Below are positions 8,907 to 18,967 of a DNA stretch of 64,000 bases, one piece after another. The stretch's first letter is position 1; every line of letters starts with the position of its first letter. The notes below the pieces were generated by a model, which worked only from the letters and a program-made list of their open reading frames with translations, had not been told where the DNA came from and did no database searches. The translations under genes and the position numbers were made by a program. The stretch comes from Leucobacter sp. wl10 (GTDB lineage: Bacteria > Actinomycetota > Actinomycetes > Actinomycetales > Microbacteriaceae): positions 62,001-126,000 of the forward strand of contig NZ_KZ983987.1 of the NCBI RefSeq assembly GCF_003569785.1, written 5' to 3'.

Positions 8907-10283
8907 TCAGCCTCGGCGGGTGCGGGGGACGTTCGCCAGCGCGGCGGTGAGGTCGGCGACGGTTCGATGCTCGAGGTCGCGGACCGTGTCGGCGATCTCG
9001 TCGCGCAGGGCGACCTCGGCGAAGGGAGCGGCCAGCGCGTCGAACTTGAGGCGGGCCGCCTCCCAGTCGAGCGGGTTGTCGTGGAAGCCGTGGTAGCTGT
9101 CCTGCGATGAGCGGAACGTCGTGCCGTCGGCGAGCACCACCTCGAGGTCGGCCGGCATCTGATCGGGAAAGCGCGCTGAGAACTCGGTCTTCGGCGTGAT
9201 CCGGATCCGGGTCATCAGGCCCTGCACGTCGGCGGCGACGATGCGCTCGGGCGCGTACTGATCCGGCGTCAGACGGCCGTCGAGCAGCACCACCGCGAGC
9301 ATCCACGGCAGCGAGTGGTCGGCCTCCTCCTTCGTGCGGACGAGGCGCTTGTCGCCCTCCTCGCCGCCGCCGATGATCGAGTGGGCCACGTCGAACGTCG
9401 AGAGGCGCACCTCCTCGATGGCCCTCGCGTTGAAGCCGTCCTGCGAGCGCACGTCCTGCGCCGCGTCGAGCGCGGACTGGGAGTGGATCTCGGCGTTGTG
9501 CTTCTTGACGATCGTGCGCGTGACGCGCTCGAGATCCTCGCGCGACCAATCGATCTCGAAGGGGCCCGCGATCGAGTCCTTGAAGCCCTTGTTGCCCTCG
9601 AAGACCTGCTCGGGGCCCGTGATGCCGCGGCTGGCGAGCAGGGCCGCGAAGGCGCCCTCCTTGGAGACGTGGGGGGCGGCGAGCCCCTTCCAGTGGCTCA
9701 GGTTGCCGGTGCGGGTGACGCGCAGCGCAGCGTTGGCGGTGCCCGCGATGGCGACGGCGTTGGCGATCTGCTCGACGGGGAGGCGCATCGCCTTCGCCGC
9801 GGCTGCCGCTGCTGCGAAGGCGCCCTGGGTCGTGTGGTCGAACCCCCGGTCCCGCACCGGGGCGACATCGGCCAGCCGGGTGTGCACCTGGTAGGCCACG
9901 GCCAGTGCGGTGAGCAGCTCGGCGCCGGACGCGCCGACGCTCTCGGCGGAGGCGAGCACTGCGCCGAGGTTGTCGGAGGGGTGGTTCGTCTCGCCCTTGG
10001 CGAGGTAGGAGTCCATGAAGTCGAGGTAGCGGCTCAGCGCGCTGTTGAAGAAGGCGGCCCGTTCGGGGCTCGTCCTGCCGCCCCCGATCAGCGTCGAGAT
10101 CGGGGTTCCGCCGAGGTCGTCGAGCAGTCCCCTGATCGCCACGATCGGCTCGGCGTCGAGGGCGCCGATGGCGACGCCGAGCGTGTCGAGCACGCGGATC
10201 TTCAGCTGCTCCACCGCCTCCGGGCTGAGGCGCGCCCAGCTCGCTTCCGAGACGAAACGAGCGAGATTCTGAGATTCGGTCAC
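8907..10283 (-). CDS. MmgE/PrpD family dehydratase-like protein
   Basis: 458 residues, the usual MmgE/PrpD length. Family landmarks include VRVLDTLGVAIG-like text near the N-terminus, GETNHPSDN around residue 100, GFDHTTQGAFA, and WKGLAAPHVSKEGAFAALLA near 205-225. Characterised members include 2-methylcitrate dehydratase, cis-aconitate decarboxylase and iminodisuccinate epimerase, so water elimination or decarboxylation of a polycarboxylate is plausible but not fixed. It is the first gene after a strong minus-strand promoter and is followed by the ComA-like gene. The GTG start has a GGAGAG site upstream. No prpB, prpC or acn gene is nearby, which argues against a methylcitrate cycle. Confidence 0.8.
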   Translation of the reverse strand: MTESQNLARFVSEASWARLSPEAVEQLKIRVLDTLGVAIGALDAEPIVAIRGLLDDLGGTPISTLIGGGRTSPERAAFFNSALSRYLDFMDSYLAKGETNHPSDNLGAVLASAESVGASGAELLTALAVAYQVHTRLADVAPVRDRGFDHTTQGAFAAAAAAAKAMRLPVEQIANAVAIAGTANAALRVTRTGNLSHWKGLAAPHVSKEGAFAALLASRGITGPEQVFEGNKGFKDSIAGPFEIDWSREDLERVTRTIVKKHNAEIHSQSALDAAQDVRSQDGFNARAIEEVRLSTFDVAHSIIGGGEEGDKRLVRTKEEADHSLPWMLAVVLLDGRLTPDQYAPERIVAADVQGLMTRIRITPKTEFSARFPDQMPADLEVVLADGTTFRSSQDSYHGFHDNPLDWEAARLKFDALAAPFAEVALRDEIADTVRDLEHRTVADLTAALANVPRTRRG

Positions 10284-10321
10284 GTCTCTCCAATCATCGG
10301 ATGAAACTGAGTCCTCTCTGA

Positions 10322-10350
10322 ATTACACACCAGATATATCTCGATGTCAA
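10322..10350 (-). promoter_or_regulatory. promoter of the prpD-like/comA-like pair
   Basis: Read on the minus strand, TTGACA (10350-10345) is followed after 17 bases by TGTAAT (10327-10322). This is one of the two best consensus promoters in the window. The predicted start of transcription is near 10315, about 30 bases before the GTG. AGATA and TATCT half-sites flank the -35 region and could bind a regulator. Confidence 0.75.
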
Positions 10351-10417
10351 GATACTTTCATCCCCTCCGGCGGACCTGGAGGACCGAATCCGCTGCCGCA
10401 TCGCGTTCCGCTTCGGG

Positions 10418-10478
10418 ATCGGTGTGCGCCTTTCGGGCGCCCACGCGACTCGAGAGCGCCCGAAAGGCGCACACCGAT
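10418..10478. repeat. intergenic palindrome, copy 2
   Basis: Perfect 23-base arms (10418-10440 and 10456-10478) flank a 15-base centre. The arms share the GTGTGCGCCTTTCGG core with copy 3 and, with changes, copies 1 and 4. It lies upstream of both flanking genes (divergent starts), so it cannot be their terminator. Confidence 0.88.
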
Positions 10479-10505
10479 TCCGTCCGCCGGCGGCGGGGGT
10501 GAAGG

Positions 10506-10558
10506 GGGCGCGAGACGGGCGCGAGACGGGGGCGAAGCGGGCGCGAGACGGGCGCGAC
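10506..10558. repeat. 11-base GC-rich tandem repeat beside palindrome copy 2
   Basis: Five contiguous units of about GGGCGCGAGAC occupy 10506-10558, the third unit degenerate and the last truncated. It begins 28 bases after the palindrome, the same layout as copies 1 and 4. Confidence 0.7.
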
Positions 10559-10567
10559 ACGCCCGGG

Positions 10568-10597
10568 TTGCATCGACCCCGGTTGCCGTGCGAGAAT
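10568..10597 (+). promoter_or_regulatory. candidate S10-operon promoter
   Basis: TTGCAT (10568-10573) and GAGAAT (10592-10597) are 18 bases apart. The predicted leader to rpsJ is about 300 nucleotides, long enough for ribosomal-protein feedback. The -10 box is imperfect, so confidence is moderate. Confidence 0.4.
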
Positions 10598-10852
10598 AGA
10601 CAGGTTCAGTACTCCGCGCCTCTGTGCGGATCACTGCCAGGCTGTGCATAGCCGCTCCGGTTCGCCGGGGTTCGGGCTAGGCCGCGGGTAGCGAACAACG
10701 CCCGCACGCCATACGGCGGCCAGACGCGAGTCCGGCCGTCTTCTTGTGTGCGGATCGCGCGAGAGCGCGTTTTGACAGGTGAACAGAGACCCAGCACATG
10801 GTGTTGCACAGCACTCCAGATGCCAGGGCGCTGGTACGCAAGACGTCCAATG

Positions 10853-10873
10853 CCGCGATCCATGGGATCGCGG
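10853..10873 (+). promoter_or_regulatory. leader hairpin before rpsJ
   Basis: A 9-base perfect stem (CCGCGATCC with GGATCGCGG) closes an ATG loop, ending 29 bases before the rpsJ start. It may be part of an S10-leader control element (in Escherichia coli L4 acts there), but the sequence alone does not show this. Confidence 0.35.
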
Positions 10874-10902
10874 TACGACGCAAGTAGAAAGTAGAGAGTC
10901 AC

Positions 10903-11211
10903 ATGGCGGGACAGAAGATCCGCATCCGACTGAAGTCGTACGACCACGAGGTCATCGACAGCTCCGCGCGCAAGATCGTCGACACGGTGACCCGCGCGGG
11001 TGCGACCGTGATCGGCCCCGTGCCGCTCCCCACGGAGAAGAACGTGGTCGCCGTGATCCGTTCGCCCCACAAGTACAAGGACAGCCGCGAGCACTTCGAG
11101 AAGCGCACGCACAAGCGCCTGATCGACATCGTCGATCCCACCCCGAAGGCCGTCGATTCGCTCATGCGCCTCGATCTGCCGGCCGACGTCAACATCGAGA
11201 TCAAGCTCTAA
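10903..11211 (+). CDS. rpsJ: 30S ribosomal protein S10
   Basis: S10 (NusE), 102 residues, full length, starting [19 protein letters not shown]. Besides its ribosomal role, S10 links NusG and RNA polymerase in antitermination. It is the first gene of the S10 operon and follows a long structured leader. The ATG at 10903 lies after a purine-rich stretch (GTAGAAAGTAGAGAG). Confidence 0.98.
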   Translation: MAGQKIRIRLKSYDHEVIDSSARKIVDTVTRAGATVIGPVPLPTEKNVVAVIRSPHKYKDSREHFEKRTHKRLIDIVDPTPKAVDSLMRLDLPADVNIEIKL

Positions 11212-11226
11212 GGGGGGATCCGGAAC

Positions 11227-11880
11227 ATGTCAGTCACACGCAACGTGAAGGGTCTTCTGGGCACCAAGCTCGGTATGACGCAGGTGTGGGACGAGAACGG
11301 CAAGGTCGTTCCCGTGACCGTCATCGAGGTGGCCCCCAACGTGGTCACCCAGATCCGCACCCCCGAGGTCGACGGCTACAGCGCCGTGCAGATCGCCGCG
11401 GGCCAGATCGATCCCCGCAAGGTGAACAAGCCGACCGCCGGCCACTTCGAGAAGGCCGGCGTGACCCCGCGCCGCCACCTCACCGAGGTGCGCACCGCCG
11501 ATGCCGCTGAGTACGCGCTCGGCCAGGAGCTGACCGTCGACGGCACCTTCGAGGCCGGTCAGAAGATCGACGTCGTCGGCACCTCGAAGGGCAAGGGCTT
11601 CGCGGGCACCATGAAGCGTCACAACTTCAAGGGCGTCTCGGCCTCGCACGGCGCACACCGCAACCACCGCAAGCCGGGTTCGATCGGCGGAGCCTCGACC
11701 CCCGGCCGCGTGTTCAAGGGGCAGCGCATGGCCGGACGCATGGGCGGCGAGCGCGTCACCGTGCAGAACCTCACCGTGCAGGCGATCGACGCCGAGAAGG
11801 GTCTCATCCTGGTCAAGGGTGCGGTTCCCGGCGCTCGCGGTCGTCTCGTTTTCGTTCGCAACGCAGTGAAGGGAGCGTAG
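11227..11880 (+). CDS. rplC: 50S ribosomal protein L3
   Basis: L3, 217 residues, an early 23S rRNA binder near the peptidyl-transferase centre. [12 protein letters not shown] near the N-terminus and the [15 protein letters not shown] loop, the long finger that reaches the A-site, are present. It starts 15 bases after rpsJ with GGGGGATCC upstream, in the standard S10-operon place. Confidence 0.98.
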   Translation: MSVTRNVKGLLGTKLGMTQVWDENGKVVPVTVIEVAPNVVTQIRTPEVDGYSAVQIAAGQIDPRKVNKPTAGHFEKAGVTPRRHLTEVRTADAAEYALGQELTVDGTFEAGQKIDVVGTSKGKGFAGTMKRHNFKGVSASHGAHRNHRKPGSIGGASTPGRVFKGQRMAGRMGGERVTVQNLTVQAIDAEKGLILVKGAVPGARGRLVFVRNAVKGA

Positions 11881-11883
11881 TTC

Positions 11884-12552
11884 ATGGCTACCGCTACCAA
11901 GCTCGAGGTGCTCGACGCCAAGGGGAAGAAGGCCGGCTCGGTCGAGCTGCCCGAGGCCATCTTCGCCGTCGAGACCAACGTCCCGCTGATCCACCAGGTG
12001 GTCACCGCTCAGCTCGCCGCTGCGCGTCAGGGCACGCACAAGACCAAGAACCGCGGCGAGGTCTCCGGTTCCGGCGCCAAGCCCTTCAAGCAGAAGGGCA
12101 CCGGCCGCGCCCGTCAGGGCTCGGTGCGCATGCCGCAGCATCGCGGCGGCGGCGTCGTGCACGGTCCCGTGCCGCGCGACTACTCGCAGCGCACCCCCAA
12201 GAAGATGATCGCCGCGGCTCTCCTCGGCCTGCTCTCGGATCGCGCCCGCGCGAACCGCCTGCACGTCGTCGAGTCGTTCGGCGTCGGCGACAAGCCCAGC
12301 ACGAAGACCGCTCGCGAGTTCCTCGCCTCGGTCGCTCCGGGCAGGCGCGTCCTCGTGGTCGTCGACCGCGAGGACGAGGTCACCGCGCTCAGCGTGCGCA
12401 ACCTGCAGCACGTCCACGTGCTGTTCCAGGATCAGCTCAACGCCTACGACGTGGTCGTCAGCGACGATCTCGTCTTCACCAAGGCGGCCTTCGACGCGTT
12501 CGTCGCCGGCCGCGAGGTGGCCACCAACACCGTGAAGGAGGGCGCGAAGTGA
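11884..12552 (+). CDS. rplD: 50S ribosomal protein L4
   Basis: L4, 222 residues, the usual actinobacterial length. It lines the peptide exit tunnel with its basic loop ([15 protein letters not shown]). In Escherichia coli L4 represses the S10 operon through the leader; whether that holds here is unknown. It overlaps the rplW start by 4 bases (GTGA), so the two are translationally coupled. Confidence 0.98.
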   Translation: MATATKLEVLDAKGKKAGSVELPEAIFAVETNVPLIHQVVTAQLAAARQGTHKTKNRGEVSGSGAKPFKQKGTGRARQGSVRMPQHRGGGVVHGPVPRDYSQRTPKKMIAAALLGLLSDRARANRLHVVESFGVGDKPSTKTAREFLASVAPGRRVLVVVDREDEVTALSVRNLQHVHVLFQDQLNAYDVVVSDDLVFTKAAFDAFVAGREVATNTVKEGAK

Positions 12553-12848
12553 GCCTGCCCAAGTCTGCACACGACGTCATCATCCGCCCCATCGTCTCGG
12601 AGAAGAGCTACGGTCTCATCGACGCGAACGGCCAGTACACCTTCGAGGTGCGGCCGACCGCGAACAAGACCGAGATCAAGCTCGCCATCGAGCAGGTCTT
12701 CAACGTGAGGGTCGAGAAGGTCCGCACGCTGAACCGCAAGGGCAAGACTCGCCGCACGAAGTTCGGGGTGGGCAAGCGCAAGGACACCAAGCGCGCCATC
12801 GTCACCCTGAAGTCGGGCTCCATCGACATCTTCACGGCTGCGCTGTAG
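12549..12848 (+). CDS. rplW: 50S ribosomal protein L23
   Basis: L23, 99 residues, sits at the tunnel exit and docks trigger factor and the signal recognition particle. The GTG start overlaps the rplD stop. [11 protein letters not shown] and the C-terminal KKAIV-like strand are recognisable. Twenty-two bases separate it from rplB. Confidence 0.97.
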   Translation: MSLPKSAHDVIIRPIVSEKSYGLIDANGQYTFEVRPTANKTEIKLAIEQVFNVRVEKVRTLNRKGKTRRTKFGVGKRKDTKRAIVTLKSGSIDIFTAAL

Positions 12849-12870
12849 AAGGGGCGAAGAGGAACACAAC

Positions 12871-13707
<837 letters not shown>

Positions 13708-13731
13708 TCGGCAGGTAGGAGAGAGTAGAAG

Positions 13732-14013
13732 ATGCCTCGTAGTCTCAAGAAGGGCCCCTTCGTCGACAACCACCTGCTGAACAAGGTGGTTGCCCAGAAC
13801 GAAGCCGGCACCAAGAACGTGATCAAGACCTGGTCGCGCCGCTCGATGATCATCCCGGCCATGCTCGGCCACACGATCGCGGTGCACGACGGTCGCAAGC
13901 ACATCCCGGTGTTCGTCACCGAGACCATGGTCGGTCACAAGCTGGGCGAGTTCGCGCCCACGCGCACCTTCCGTGGCCACGTGAAGGACGACAAGAAGGG
14001 CCGTCGCCGCTGA
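13732..14013 (+). CDS. rpsS: 30S ribosomal protein S19
   Basis: S19, 93 residues, binds S13 and 16S rRNA in the 30S head. It starts [12 protein letters not shown], as usual, and ends in a basic KDDKKGRRR tail. AGGAGAGAG lies just upstream of the ATG. The downstream gene follows after 26 bases. Confidence 0.98.
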   Translation: MPRSLKKGPFVDNHLLNKVVAQNEAGTKNVIKTWSRRSMIIPAMLGHTIAVHDGRKHIPVFVTETMVGHKLGEFAPTRTFRGHVKDDKKGRRR

Positions 14014-14039
14014 GCGGCGACGTGAAGGAGGAGAGAGAA

Positions 14040-14420
14040 ATGGTGGAGTCGATCGCACGCGTGCGTCATATCCGCATCACCCCCCAGAAGGCCCGTCGCG
14101 TGGTTGACCTGATCCGCGGCAAGAACGCCCAGGAGGCCCTGGCCATCCTGAAGTTCGCCCCGCAGGCGGCCTCGGAGCCGGTGTTCAAGCTCGTCGCCGC
14201 GGGCATCGCGAACGCGCGCGTCAAGGCCGACAACGAGAACCTGCGCCTCAACGAGGACGAACTCGTCGTCGCACGCGCCTTCGTCGACGAGGGGGCGACG
14301 CTCAAGCGTTTCCGCCCCCGCGCACAGGGCCGCGCATTCCGCATCAACAAGCGCACCAGCCACATCACCGTCGTTCTGCAGACGGCCGATGAGTTCGCCG
14401 CTGCGAAGAAGGGAGCCTAA
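14040..14420 (+). CDS. rplV: 50S ribosomal protein L22
   Basis: L22, 126 residues, whose beta-hairpin lines the exit tunnel next to L4 (macrolide site). I start at the ATG at 14040, which follows AAGGAGGAGAGAG and gives [15 protein letters not shown]; the in-frame ATG at 14022 would put the ribosome site inside the gene. It ends 4 bases before rpsC. Confidence 0.96.
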   Translation: MVESIARVRHIRITPQKARRVVDLIRGKNAQEALAILKFAPQAASEPVFKLVAAGIANARVKADNENLRLNEDELVVARAFVDEGATLKRFRPRAQGRAFRINKRTSHITVVLQTADEFAAAKKGA

Positions 14421-14424
14421 CGGT

Positions 14425-15183
14425 ATGGGCCAGAAGATTCATCCCTACGGCTTCCGCCTGGGGGTCACCACCGATCACGTGTCGCGCTGGTTCTCGGACT
14501 CGACCAAGAAGGGTCAGCGCTACGCCGACTACCTGGCCGAGGACATCAGGATCCGCCAGCACCTGACGAAGCAGCTCGACCGCGCCGGCGTCTCGCGCGT
14601 CGAGATCGAGCGCACCCGCGACCGCGTACGCGTGGACATCCACTCGGCGCGCCCGGGCATCGTCATCGGCCGCCGCGGCGCCGAGGCCGAGCGCATCCGC
14701 GCCGACCTCGAGAAGCTGACCGGCAAGCAGATCCAGCTCAACATCCTCGAGGTGAAGAACCCCGAGGCCGACGCCCAGCTCGTGGCGCAGGGCATCGCCG
14801 AGCAGCTCGCCGCTCGCGTGGCATTCCGCCGCGCGATGCGCAAGGGGCTGCAGGGCGCGCAGCGCGCCGGTGCCAAGGGCATCCGGATCCAGGTCTCCGG
14901 CCGCCTCGGCGGCGCCGAGATGAGCCGTTCGGAGTTCTACCGCGAGGGCCGCGTGCCGCTGCACACCCTCCGCGCGAACATCGACTACGGCTTCTACGAG
15001 GCGAAGACCACCTTCGGCCGCATCGGCGTGAAGGTCTGGATCTACAAGGGCGACCTGACCAACAAGGAACTCGCTCGCGAGCAGGCGGCCCAGAAGCCGT
15101 CGCGCGACCGCGGCGATCGCCGCCGTGCGCCCCGTGGCGCTCAGGCCGAGGCTGCACCCGCTGCAGCAGGAGCGGAGAAGTAA
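14425..15183 (+). CDS. rpsC: 30S ribosomal protein S3
   Basis: S3, 252 residues, with an N-terminal KH domain (around GIVIGRRG) that helps form the mRNA entry helicase. The ATG at 14425 gives the family start [13 protein letters not shown]; the upstream in-frame ATG at 14389 lies inside rplV. The C-terminus has an alanine- and proline-rich tail of about 25 residues ([13 protein letters not shown] end), common in actinobacteria. Confidence 0.97.
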   Translation: MGQKIHPYGFRLGVTTDHVSRWFSDSTKKGQRYADYLAEDIRIRQHLTKQLDRAGVSRVEIERTRDRVRVDIHSARPGIVIGRRGAEAERIRADLEKLTGKQIQLNILEVKNPEADAQLVAQGIAEQLAARVAFRRAMRKGLQGAQRAGAKGIRIQVSGRLGGAEMSRSEFYREGRVPLHTLRANIDYGFYEAKTTFGRIGVKVWIYKGDLTNKELAREQAAQKPSRDRGDRRRAPRGAQAEAAPAAAGAEK

Positions 15184-15185
15184 GC

Positions 15186-15605
15186 ATGCTGATTCCCCGT
15201 CGAGTCAAGTACCGCAAGCAGCACCACCCCGGTCGCAGCGGTGCTGCGAAGGGCGGCACCAAGGTGTCCTTCGGCGAGTTCGGTATCCAGGCACTCACCC
15301 CGGCTTACGTGACGAACCGTCAGATCGAGTCCGCTCGTATCGCGATGACCCGTCACATCAAGCGCGGCGGCAAGGTGTGGATCAACATCTATCCGGACCG
15401 TCCCCTCACCAAGAAGCCTGCGGAGACCCGCATGGGTTCAGGTAAGGGTTCGCCCGAGTGGTGGGTGGCCAATGTCAAGCCGGGCCGCGTCCTCTTCGAG
15501 GTCGCCGGTGTCAACGAGGAGCTCGCTCGTGAGGCGCTCACCCGCGCCATCCACAAGCTGCCCCTGAAGGCCCGCATTATCAAGCGCGAGGAGGGCGACG
15601 CGTAA
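15186..15605 (+). CDS. rplP: 50S ribosomal protein L16
   Basis: L16, 139 residues, needed for A-site tRNA placement. [19 protein letters not shown] and the later [14 protein letters not shown] segment are diagnostic. The stop codon shares a base with the rpmC start (TAATG). Confidence 0.98.
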   Translation: MLIPRRVKYRKQHHPGRSGAAKGGTKVSFGEFGIQALTPAYVTNRQIESARIAMTRHIKRGGKVWINIYPDRPLTKKPAETRMGSGKGSPEWWVANVKPGRVLFEVAGVNEELAREALTRAIHKLPLKARIIKREEGDA

Positions 15606-15925
15606 TGGCGATCGGTACCAAAGAACTGGCCATCACCGAGCTCGATTCCTTCGAGGACGAGCGTCTGGCCGAGGAGCTCAAGAAGGCCAAGGCCGAGCTC
15701 TTCAACCTTCGTTTCCAGTCGGCCACCGGTCAGCTGGAGAGCCACGGCCGCGTGCGCCAGGTGAAGCGCGACATCGCTCGCATCTACACGGTGCTGCGCG
15801 AGCGCGAGCTCGGCATCCGGGTCACCCCGGCCGCCGCGCCTGCTCCCGCGAAGAAGAAGAGCAGCAAGAAGGCCGAGCAGGCGGACGCCGCCGAGTCGGC
15901 GAGCACCGAGACGAAGGAGGCCTAA
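15605..15925 (+). CDS. rpmC: 50S ribosomal protein L29 with C-terminal extension
   Basis: L29, which helps form the trigger-factor docking site. The core of about 65 residues ([20 protein letters not shown]) is normal, but the protein is 106 residues long because of a low-complexity Ala/Lys/Glu tail from about residue 76. Such tails are common on actinobacterial ribosomal proteins and probably lie on the ribosome surface. It is coupled to rplP by a one-base overlap. Confidence 0.97.
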   Translation: MAIGTKELAITELDSFEDERLAEELKKAKAELFNLRFQSATGQLESHGRVRQVKRDIARIYTVLRERELGIRVTPAAAPAPAKKKSSKKAEQADAAESASTETKEA

Positions 15926-15927
15926 CG

Positions 15928-16203
15928 ATGACTGCTGAGGTCGAGAAGGAACAGCGCGGCTACCGCAAGGCCCGCCGCGGCTACGTCGTCAGCGACAAGA
16001 TGGACAAGACCATCGTCGTCGAGGTCGAGGATCGCGTGAAGCACCCGCTCTACGGCAAGGTGATGCGCCGCTCGTCGAAGGTGAAGGCTCACGACGAGCA
16101 GAACACCGCAGGCATCGGCGATCTCGTGCTCATCCACGAGACCCGTCCGCTGAGCGCCACCAAGCGCTGGCGTCTGGTCGAGATCCTCGAGAAGGCGAAG
16201 TAA
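15928..16203 (+). CDS. rpsQ: 30S ribosomal protein S17
   Basis: S17, 91 residues, an OB-fold protein that binds the 5' domain of 16S r[21 protein letters not shown] and the following KAHDE segment are typical. It is the last gene of the classical S10 operon; only 31 bases separate it from rplN, so S10 and spc operons are probably co-transcribed. Confidence 0.97.
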   Translation: MTAEVEKEQRGYRKARRGYVVSDKMDKTIVVEVEDRVKHPLYGKVMRRSSKVKAHDEQNTAGIGDLVLIHETRPLSATKRWRLVEILEKAK

Positions 16204-16234
16204 GCCTCGCGCTTACTGAGTGAAGGAGTAACAA

Positions 16235-16603
16235 GTGATTCAGCAGGAATCCCGACTCAAGGTCGCCGACAACACCGGCGCCAAGGAGTTGCTCACCATT
16301 CGTGTGCTCGGGGGCTCGAAGCGTCGTTACGCCGGTCTCGGCGACACGATCGTCGCGACCGTCAAGGACGCGATCCCCGGCGGCAACGTGAAGAAGGGCG
16401 ACGTGGTCAAGGCCGTCGTCGTCCGCACGCGCAAGTCGACCCGTCGCTCCGACGGCTCGTACATCGCGTTCGACGAGAACGCCGCCGTCATTCTCAAGGC
16501 AGACGGGGAGCCCCGCGGCACCCGTATCTTCGGGCCGGTCGGCCGTGAGCTGCGCGACAAGCGGTTCATGAAGATCGTCTCGCTCGCACCGGAGGTGATC
16601 TAG
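16235..16603 (+). CDS. rplN: 50S ribosomal protein L14
   Basis: L14, 122 residues, contacts the 30S subunit and binds the silencing factor RsfS in other bacteria. It starts (GTG) [18 protein letters not shown] after GAAGGAGTAACAA. It is the first gene of the spc operon. Confidence 0.98.
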   Translation: MIQQESRLKVADNTGAKELLTIRVLGGSKRRYAGLGDTIVATVKDAIPGGNVKKGDVVKAVVVRTRKSTRRSDGSYIAFDENAAVILKADGEPRGTRIFGPVGRELRDKRFMKIVSLAPEVI

Positions 16604-16607
16604 TCCC

Positions 16608-16970
16608 ATGGGCGCAAGGATCAAGAAGGGTGACCTCGTCGAGGTCATCTCGGGCCCGTCGCAGGAGCGCGGCGGCTACAAGGGCAAGCAGGGGCGCGTC
16701 ATCGAGGTGCTCAAGGACAGCGACCGCGTCGTGGTCGAGGGCGTGAACTTCGTCACGAAGCACGTGCGCGTCGGCCAGTCGGATCGAGGCACCCGCGAGG
16801 GCGGCATCGAGACCGTCGAGGCCCCGATCCACGTCTCCAACGTCGCCATCGTCGATCCCGAGACGAAGAAGCCGACCCGCGTCGGGTTCCGCGTCGAGGA
16901 GGTCGAGAAGGACGGCAAGAAGAAGACCGTCCGCGTGCGCTACGCCAAGCAGTCTGGGAAGGACCTCTAA
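16608..16970 (+). CDS. rplX: 50S ribosomal protein L24
   Basis: L24, 120 residues, an early assembly initiator with a KOW motif ([18 protein letters not shown] region). It begins 4 bases after the rplN stop and abuts rplE with no gap. The C-terminal [17 protein letters not shown] segment is ordinary. Confidence 0.97.
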   Translation: MGARIKKGDLVEVISGPSQERGGYKGKQGRVIEVLKDSDRVVVEGVNFVTKHVRVGQSDRGTREGGIETVEAPIHVSNVAIVDPETKKPTRVGFRVEEVEKDGKKKTVRVRYAKQSGKDL

Positions 16971-17531
16971 ATGACTGAGACCAAGGTTCAGCCCCGTCTC
17001 AAGCAGAAGTACCGGAGCGACATCGTTCCGCAGCTTCGCGAGGAGTTCGGCTACGCCAACATCATGCAGGTTCCGGGCATCGTCAAGGTGGTCGTGAACA
17101 CCGGTGTCGGAGATGCCGCCCGCGACAGCAAGGTGATCGAGGGCGCCATCGCAGACCTCGTCAAGATCACCGGTCAGAAGCCCATGGTGACCAAGGCCCG
17201 CAAGTCCATCGCGCAGTTCAAGCTGCGCGAGGGCCAGGCCATCGGCGCGCACGTCACCCTCCGCGGCGACCGCGCCTGGGAGTTCCTCGATCGCCTGATC
17301 AGCCTGGCGCTGCCCCGTATCCGCGATTTCCGCGGCCTCTCGGCCAAGCAGTTCGACGGAAACGGCAACTACACCTTCGGCCTGACCGAGCAGAGTGTGT
17401 TCCACGAGATCGATCAGGATAAGATTGATCGGGTGCGTGGTTTCGACATCACCGTCGTGACCACCGCGAAGACCGACGACGAGGGCCGCGCGCTGCTTCG
17501 CGCGCTCGGCTTCCCGTTCAAGTCCGAATAA
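16971..17531 (+). CDS. rplE: 50S ribosomal protein L5
   Basis: L5, 186 residues, binds 5S rRNA and the P-site tRNA elbow. [21 protein letters not shown] is interrupted nowhere and the fold runs full length. It starts directly after the rplX stop. In many actinobacteria a zinc-type rpsN follows; here there is only a hairpin and then rpsH. Confidence 0.97.
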   Translation: MTETKVQPRLKQKYRSDIVPQLREEFGYANIMQVPGIVKVVVNTGVGDAARDSKVIEGAIADLVKITGQKPMVTKARKSIAQFKLREGQAIGAHVTLRGDRAWEFLDRLISLALPRIRDFRGLSAKQFDGNGNYTFGLTEQSVFHEIDQDKIDRVRGFDITVVTTAKTDDEGRALLRALGFPFKSE

Positions 17532-17551
17532 CTGAATAGTCCAAGCGGCGA

Positions 17552-17578
17552 GGGTGCCCGGGAGTTTCCCGGGCACCC
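17552..17578 (+). terminator. hairpin after rplE, at the place rpsN often occupies
   Basis: A 12-base perfect stem (GGGTGCCCGGGA with TCCCGGGCACCC) has a GTT loop. A second small stem (CACCGT with ACGGTG, 17603-17617) follows before rpsH. Neither has a T-run. They may set expression of the distal spc genes or hold an S8-responsive site, which in Escherichia coli lies near rplE. Confidence 0.5.
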
Positions 17579-17648
17579 GATCCGTGTGTCACCCAGGTCG
17601 CTCACCGTGTAACGGTGTGTGATACCAGGCGAGAAAGAAGAGTCACTC

Positions 17649-18047
17649 ATGACGATGACTGATCCGGTCGCAGATATGCTGACCCGGCTGCGCAACGCCA
17701 ACGCTGCGCATCATGACGACGTTTCGCTTCCCGGCTCGAAGCTGAAGGAGCGGATCGCTGAGATCCTCAAGCGCGAGGGCTACATCAAGGACTGGAAGGT
17801 CGAGCAGGCGCGCGTCGGCACGACCCTCACCATGTCGCTGAAGTACGGCTCGGGCCGCGAGCGCTCCATCGAGGGCATCAAGCGCGTGTCCAAGCCCGGC
17901 CTCCGGGTCTACGCGCGCTCCACCGAGATCCCGAGCGTGCTCGGCGGCCTCGGCATCGCGATCCTGTCCACCTCCTCGGGGCTCCTCACCGACCGCGAGG
18001 CCGAGCAGAAGGGCGTCGGCGGGGAAGTCCTCGCCTACGTGTGGTAA
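17649..18047 (+). CDS. rpsH: 30S ribosomal protein S8
   Basis: S8, 132 residues, binds the central domain of 16S rRNA. The ATG at 17649 gives [18 protein letters not shown] and has GAAAGAAGAG upstream; the in-frame ATG at 17619 adds ten unrelated residues. The C-terminal [12 protein letters not shown] motif is conserved. In Escherichia coli S8 is the spc-operon repressor. Confidence 0.96.
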   Translation: MTMTDPVADMLTRLRNANAAHHDDVSLPGSKLKERIAEILKREGYIKDWKVEQARVGTTLTMSLKYGSGRERSIEGIKRVSKPGLRVYARSTEIPSVLGGLGIAILSTSSGLLTDREAEQKGVGGEVLAYVW

Positions 18048-18053
18048 GCCGTC

Positions 18054-18590
18054 ATGTCACGTATCGGTAAGCTTCCCATCACCGTTCCCGGTGGTGTAGA
18101 CGTCAAGATCGAGGGCCAGAAGGTCACGATCAAGGGTTCGAAGGGCGAGCTTTCGCTCGTCGTCGCCGAGCCCATCCGCGTCGCTCTCGAGGACGGCCAG
18201 GTGCTGGTCACCCGTCCCGACGACGAGCGCGATTCCCGGGCGCTGCACGGCCTCACCCGCACGCTCATCAACAACGACATCATCGGCGTCACCGAGGGGT
18301 ACTCGAAGCAGCTCGAGGTCGTCGGCACGGGCTACCGCGTGCAGCAGAAGGGCGCGGGCCTGGAGCTCGCGCTCGGCTTCTCGCACCCGGTCAACGTGAA
18401 CGCCCCCGAGGGCATCACCCTCTCGGTCGAGGGCAACACCAAGATCACCGTGAGCGGGATCTCGAAGCAGGCGGTCGGCGAGGCCGCGGCGAACATCCGC
18501 AAGCTGAAGAAGCCGGAGCCCTACAAGGGCAAGGGCATTCGCTACGCGGGCGAGAACGTCCGTCGCAAGGCAGGAAAGGCTGGTAAGTAA
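18054..18590 (+). CDS. rplF: 50S ribosomal protein L6
   Basis: L6, 178 residues, a duplicated-fold protein near the sarcin-ricin loop. It starts [17 protein letters not shown] and has the C-terminal [14 protein letters not shown] motif, both typical. Six bases separate it from rpsH and two from rplR. Confidence 0.98.
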   Translation: MSRIGKLPITVPGGVDVKIEGQKVTIKGSKGELSLVVAEPIRVALEDGQVLVTRPDDERDSRALHGLTRTLINNDIIGVTEGYSKQLEVVGTGYRVQQKGAGLELALGFSHPVNVNAPEGITLSVEGNTKITVSGISKQAVGEAAANIRKLKKPEPYKGKGIRYAGENVRRKAGKAGK

Positions 18591-18592
18591 GC

Positions 18593-18967
18593 ATGGCCGC
18601 TAATGTTTCCCGCGCGAAGGGTCGCTCGGCGGCGCGCGTCCGCCGCCACGTTCGCCTGCGGAAGAAGATCGTCGGCACGGAGGCCCGTCCCCGCCTCGTG
18701 GTGACCCGCTCCTCGCGTCACGTGTTCGTCCAGGTCGTCGACGACTCGAAGGGTCACACCGTCGCTTCCGCCTCGACCATGGAAGCCGATCTGCGCGCCT
18801 TCGACGGCGACAAGACGGCCAAGGCCCGCAAGGTCGGCGAGCTCGTCGCCGAGCGCGCCAAGGGCGCCGGCGTCGAGGCCGTGGTCTTCGACCGCGGCGG
18901 CAGCAAGTACGCCGGTCGTGTCGCCGCGATCGCCGATGGCGCTCGCGAAGGGGGGCTGACCCTGTGA
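18593..18967 (+). CDS. rplR: 50S ribosomal protein L18
   Basis: L18, 124 residues, a 5S rRNA binder. [20 protein letters not shown] and the C-terminal [20 protein letters not shown] region identify it. Its stop overlaps the GTG used by rpsE (GTGA). Confidence 0.97.
   Translation: MAANVSRAKGRSAARVRRHVRLRKKIVGTEARPRLVVTRSSRHVFVQVVDDSKGHTVASASTMEADLRAFDGDKTAKARKVGELVAERAKGAGVEAVVFDRGGSKYAGRVAAIADGAREGGLTL

Larger units (their letters stand above)
10284..10902. other. gene-free region between the prpD-like gene and rpsJ
   Basis: These 619 bases between divergent transcripts hold no convincing gene. In order they contain a minus-strand promoter (10322-10350), palindrome copy 2 (10418-10478), an 11-base tandem repeat (10506-10558), a plus-strand promoter candidate (10568-10597) and a roughly 300-base S10 leader with short hairpins. 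One is CGCGC-GAGA-GCGCG followed by TTTT at 10756-10773. A TTGACA at 10772 has no good -10 partner. Confidence 0.6.

Noticed and set aside
8907-10283. 2-methylcitrate dehydratase of the propionate pathway
   Set aside because: No methylcitrate synthase, methylisocitrate lyase or regulator is nearby and the family has several activities.
10294-10573. Small Arg/Pro-rich proteins encoded over the palindromes (also at 32813-33043 and 60274-60499)
   Set aside because: Their sequences are just translations of the palindrome arms and tandem repeats, and have no ribosome sites or conserved start.
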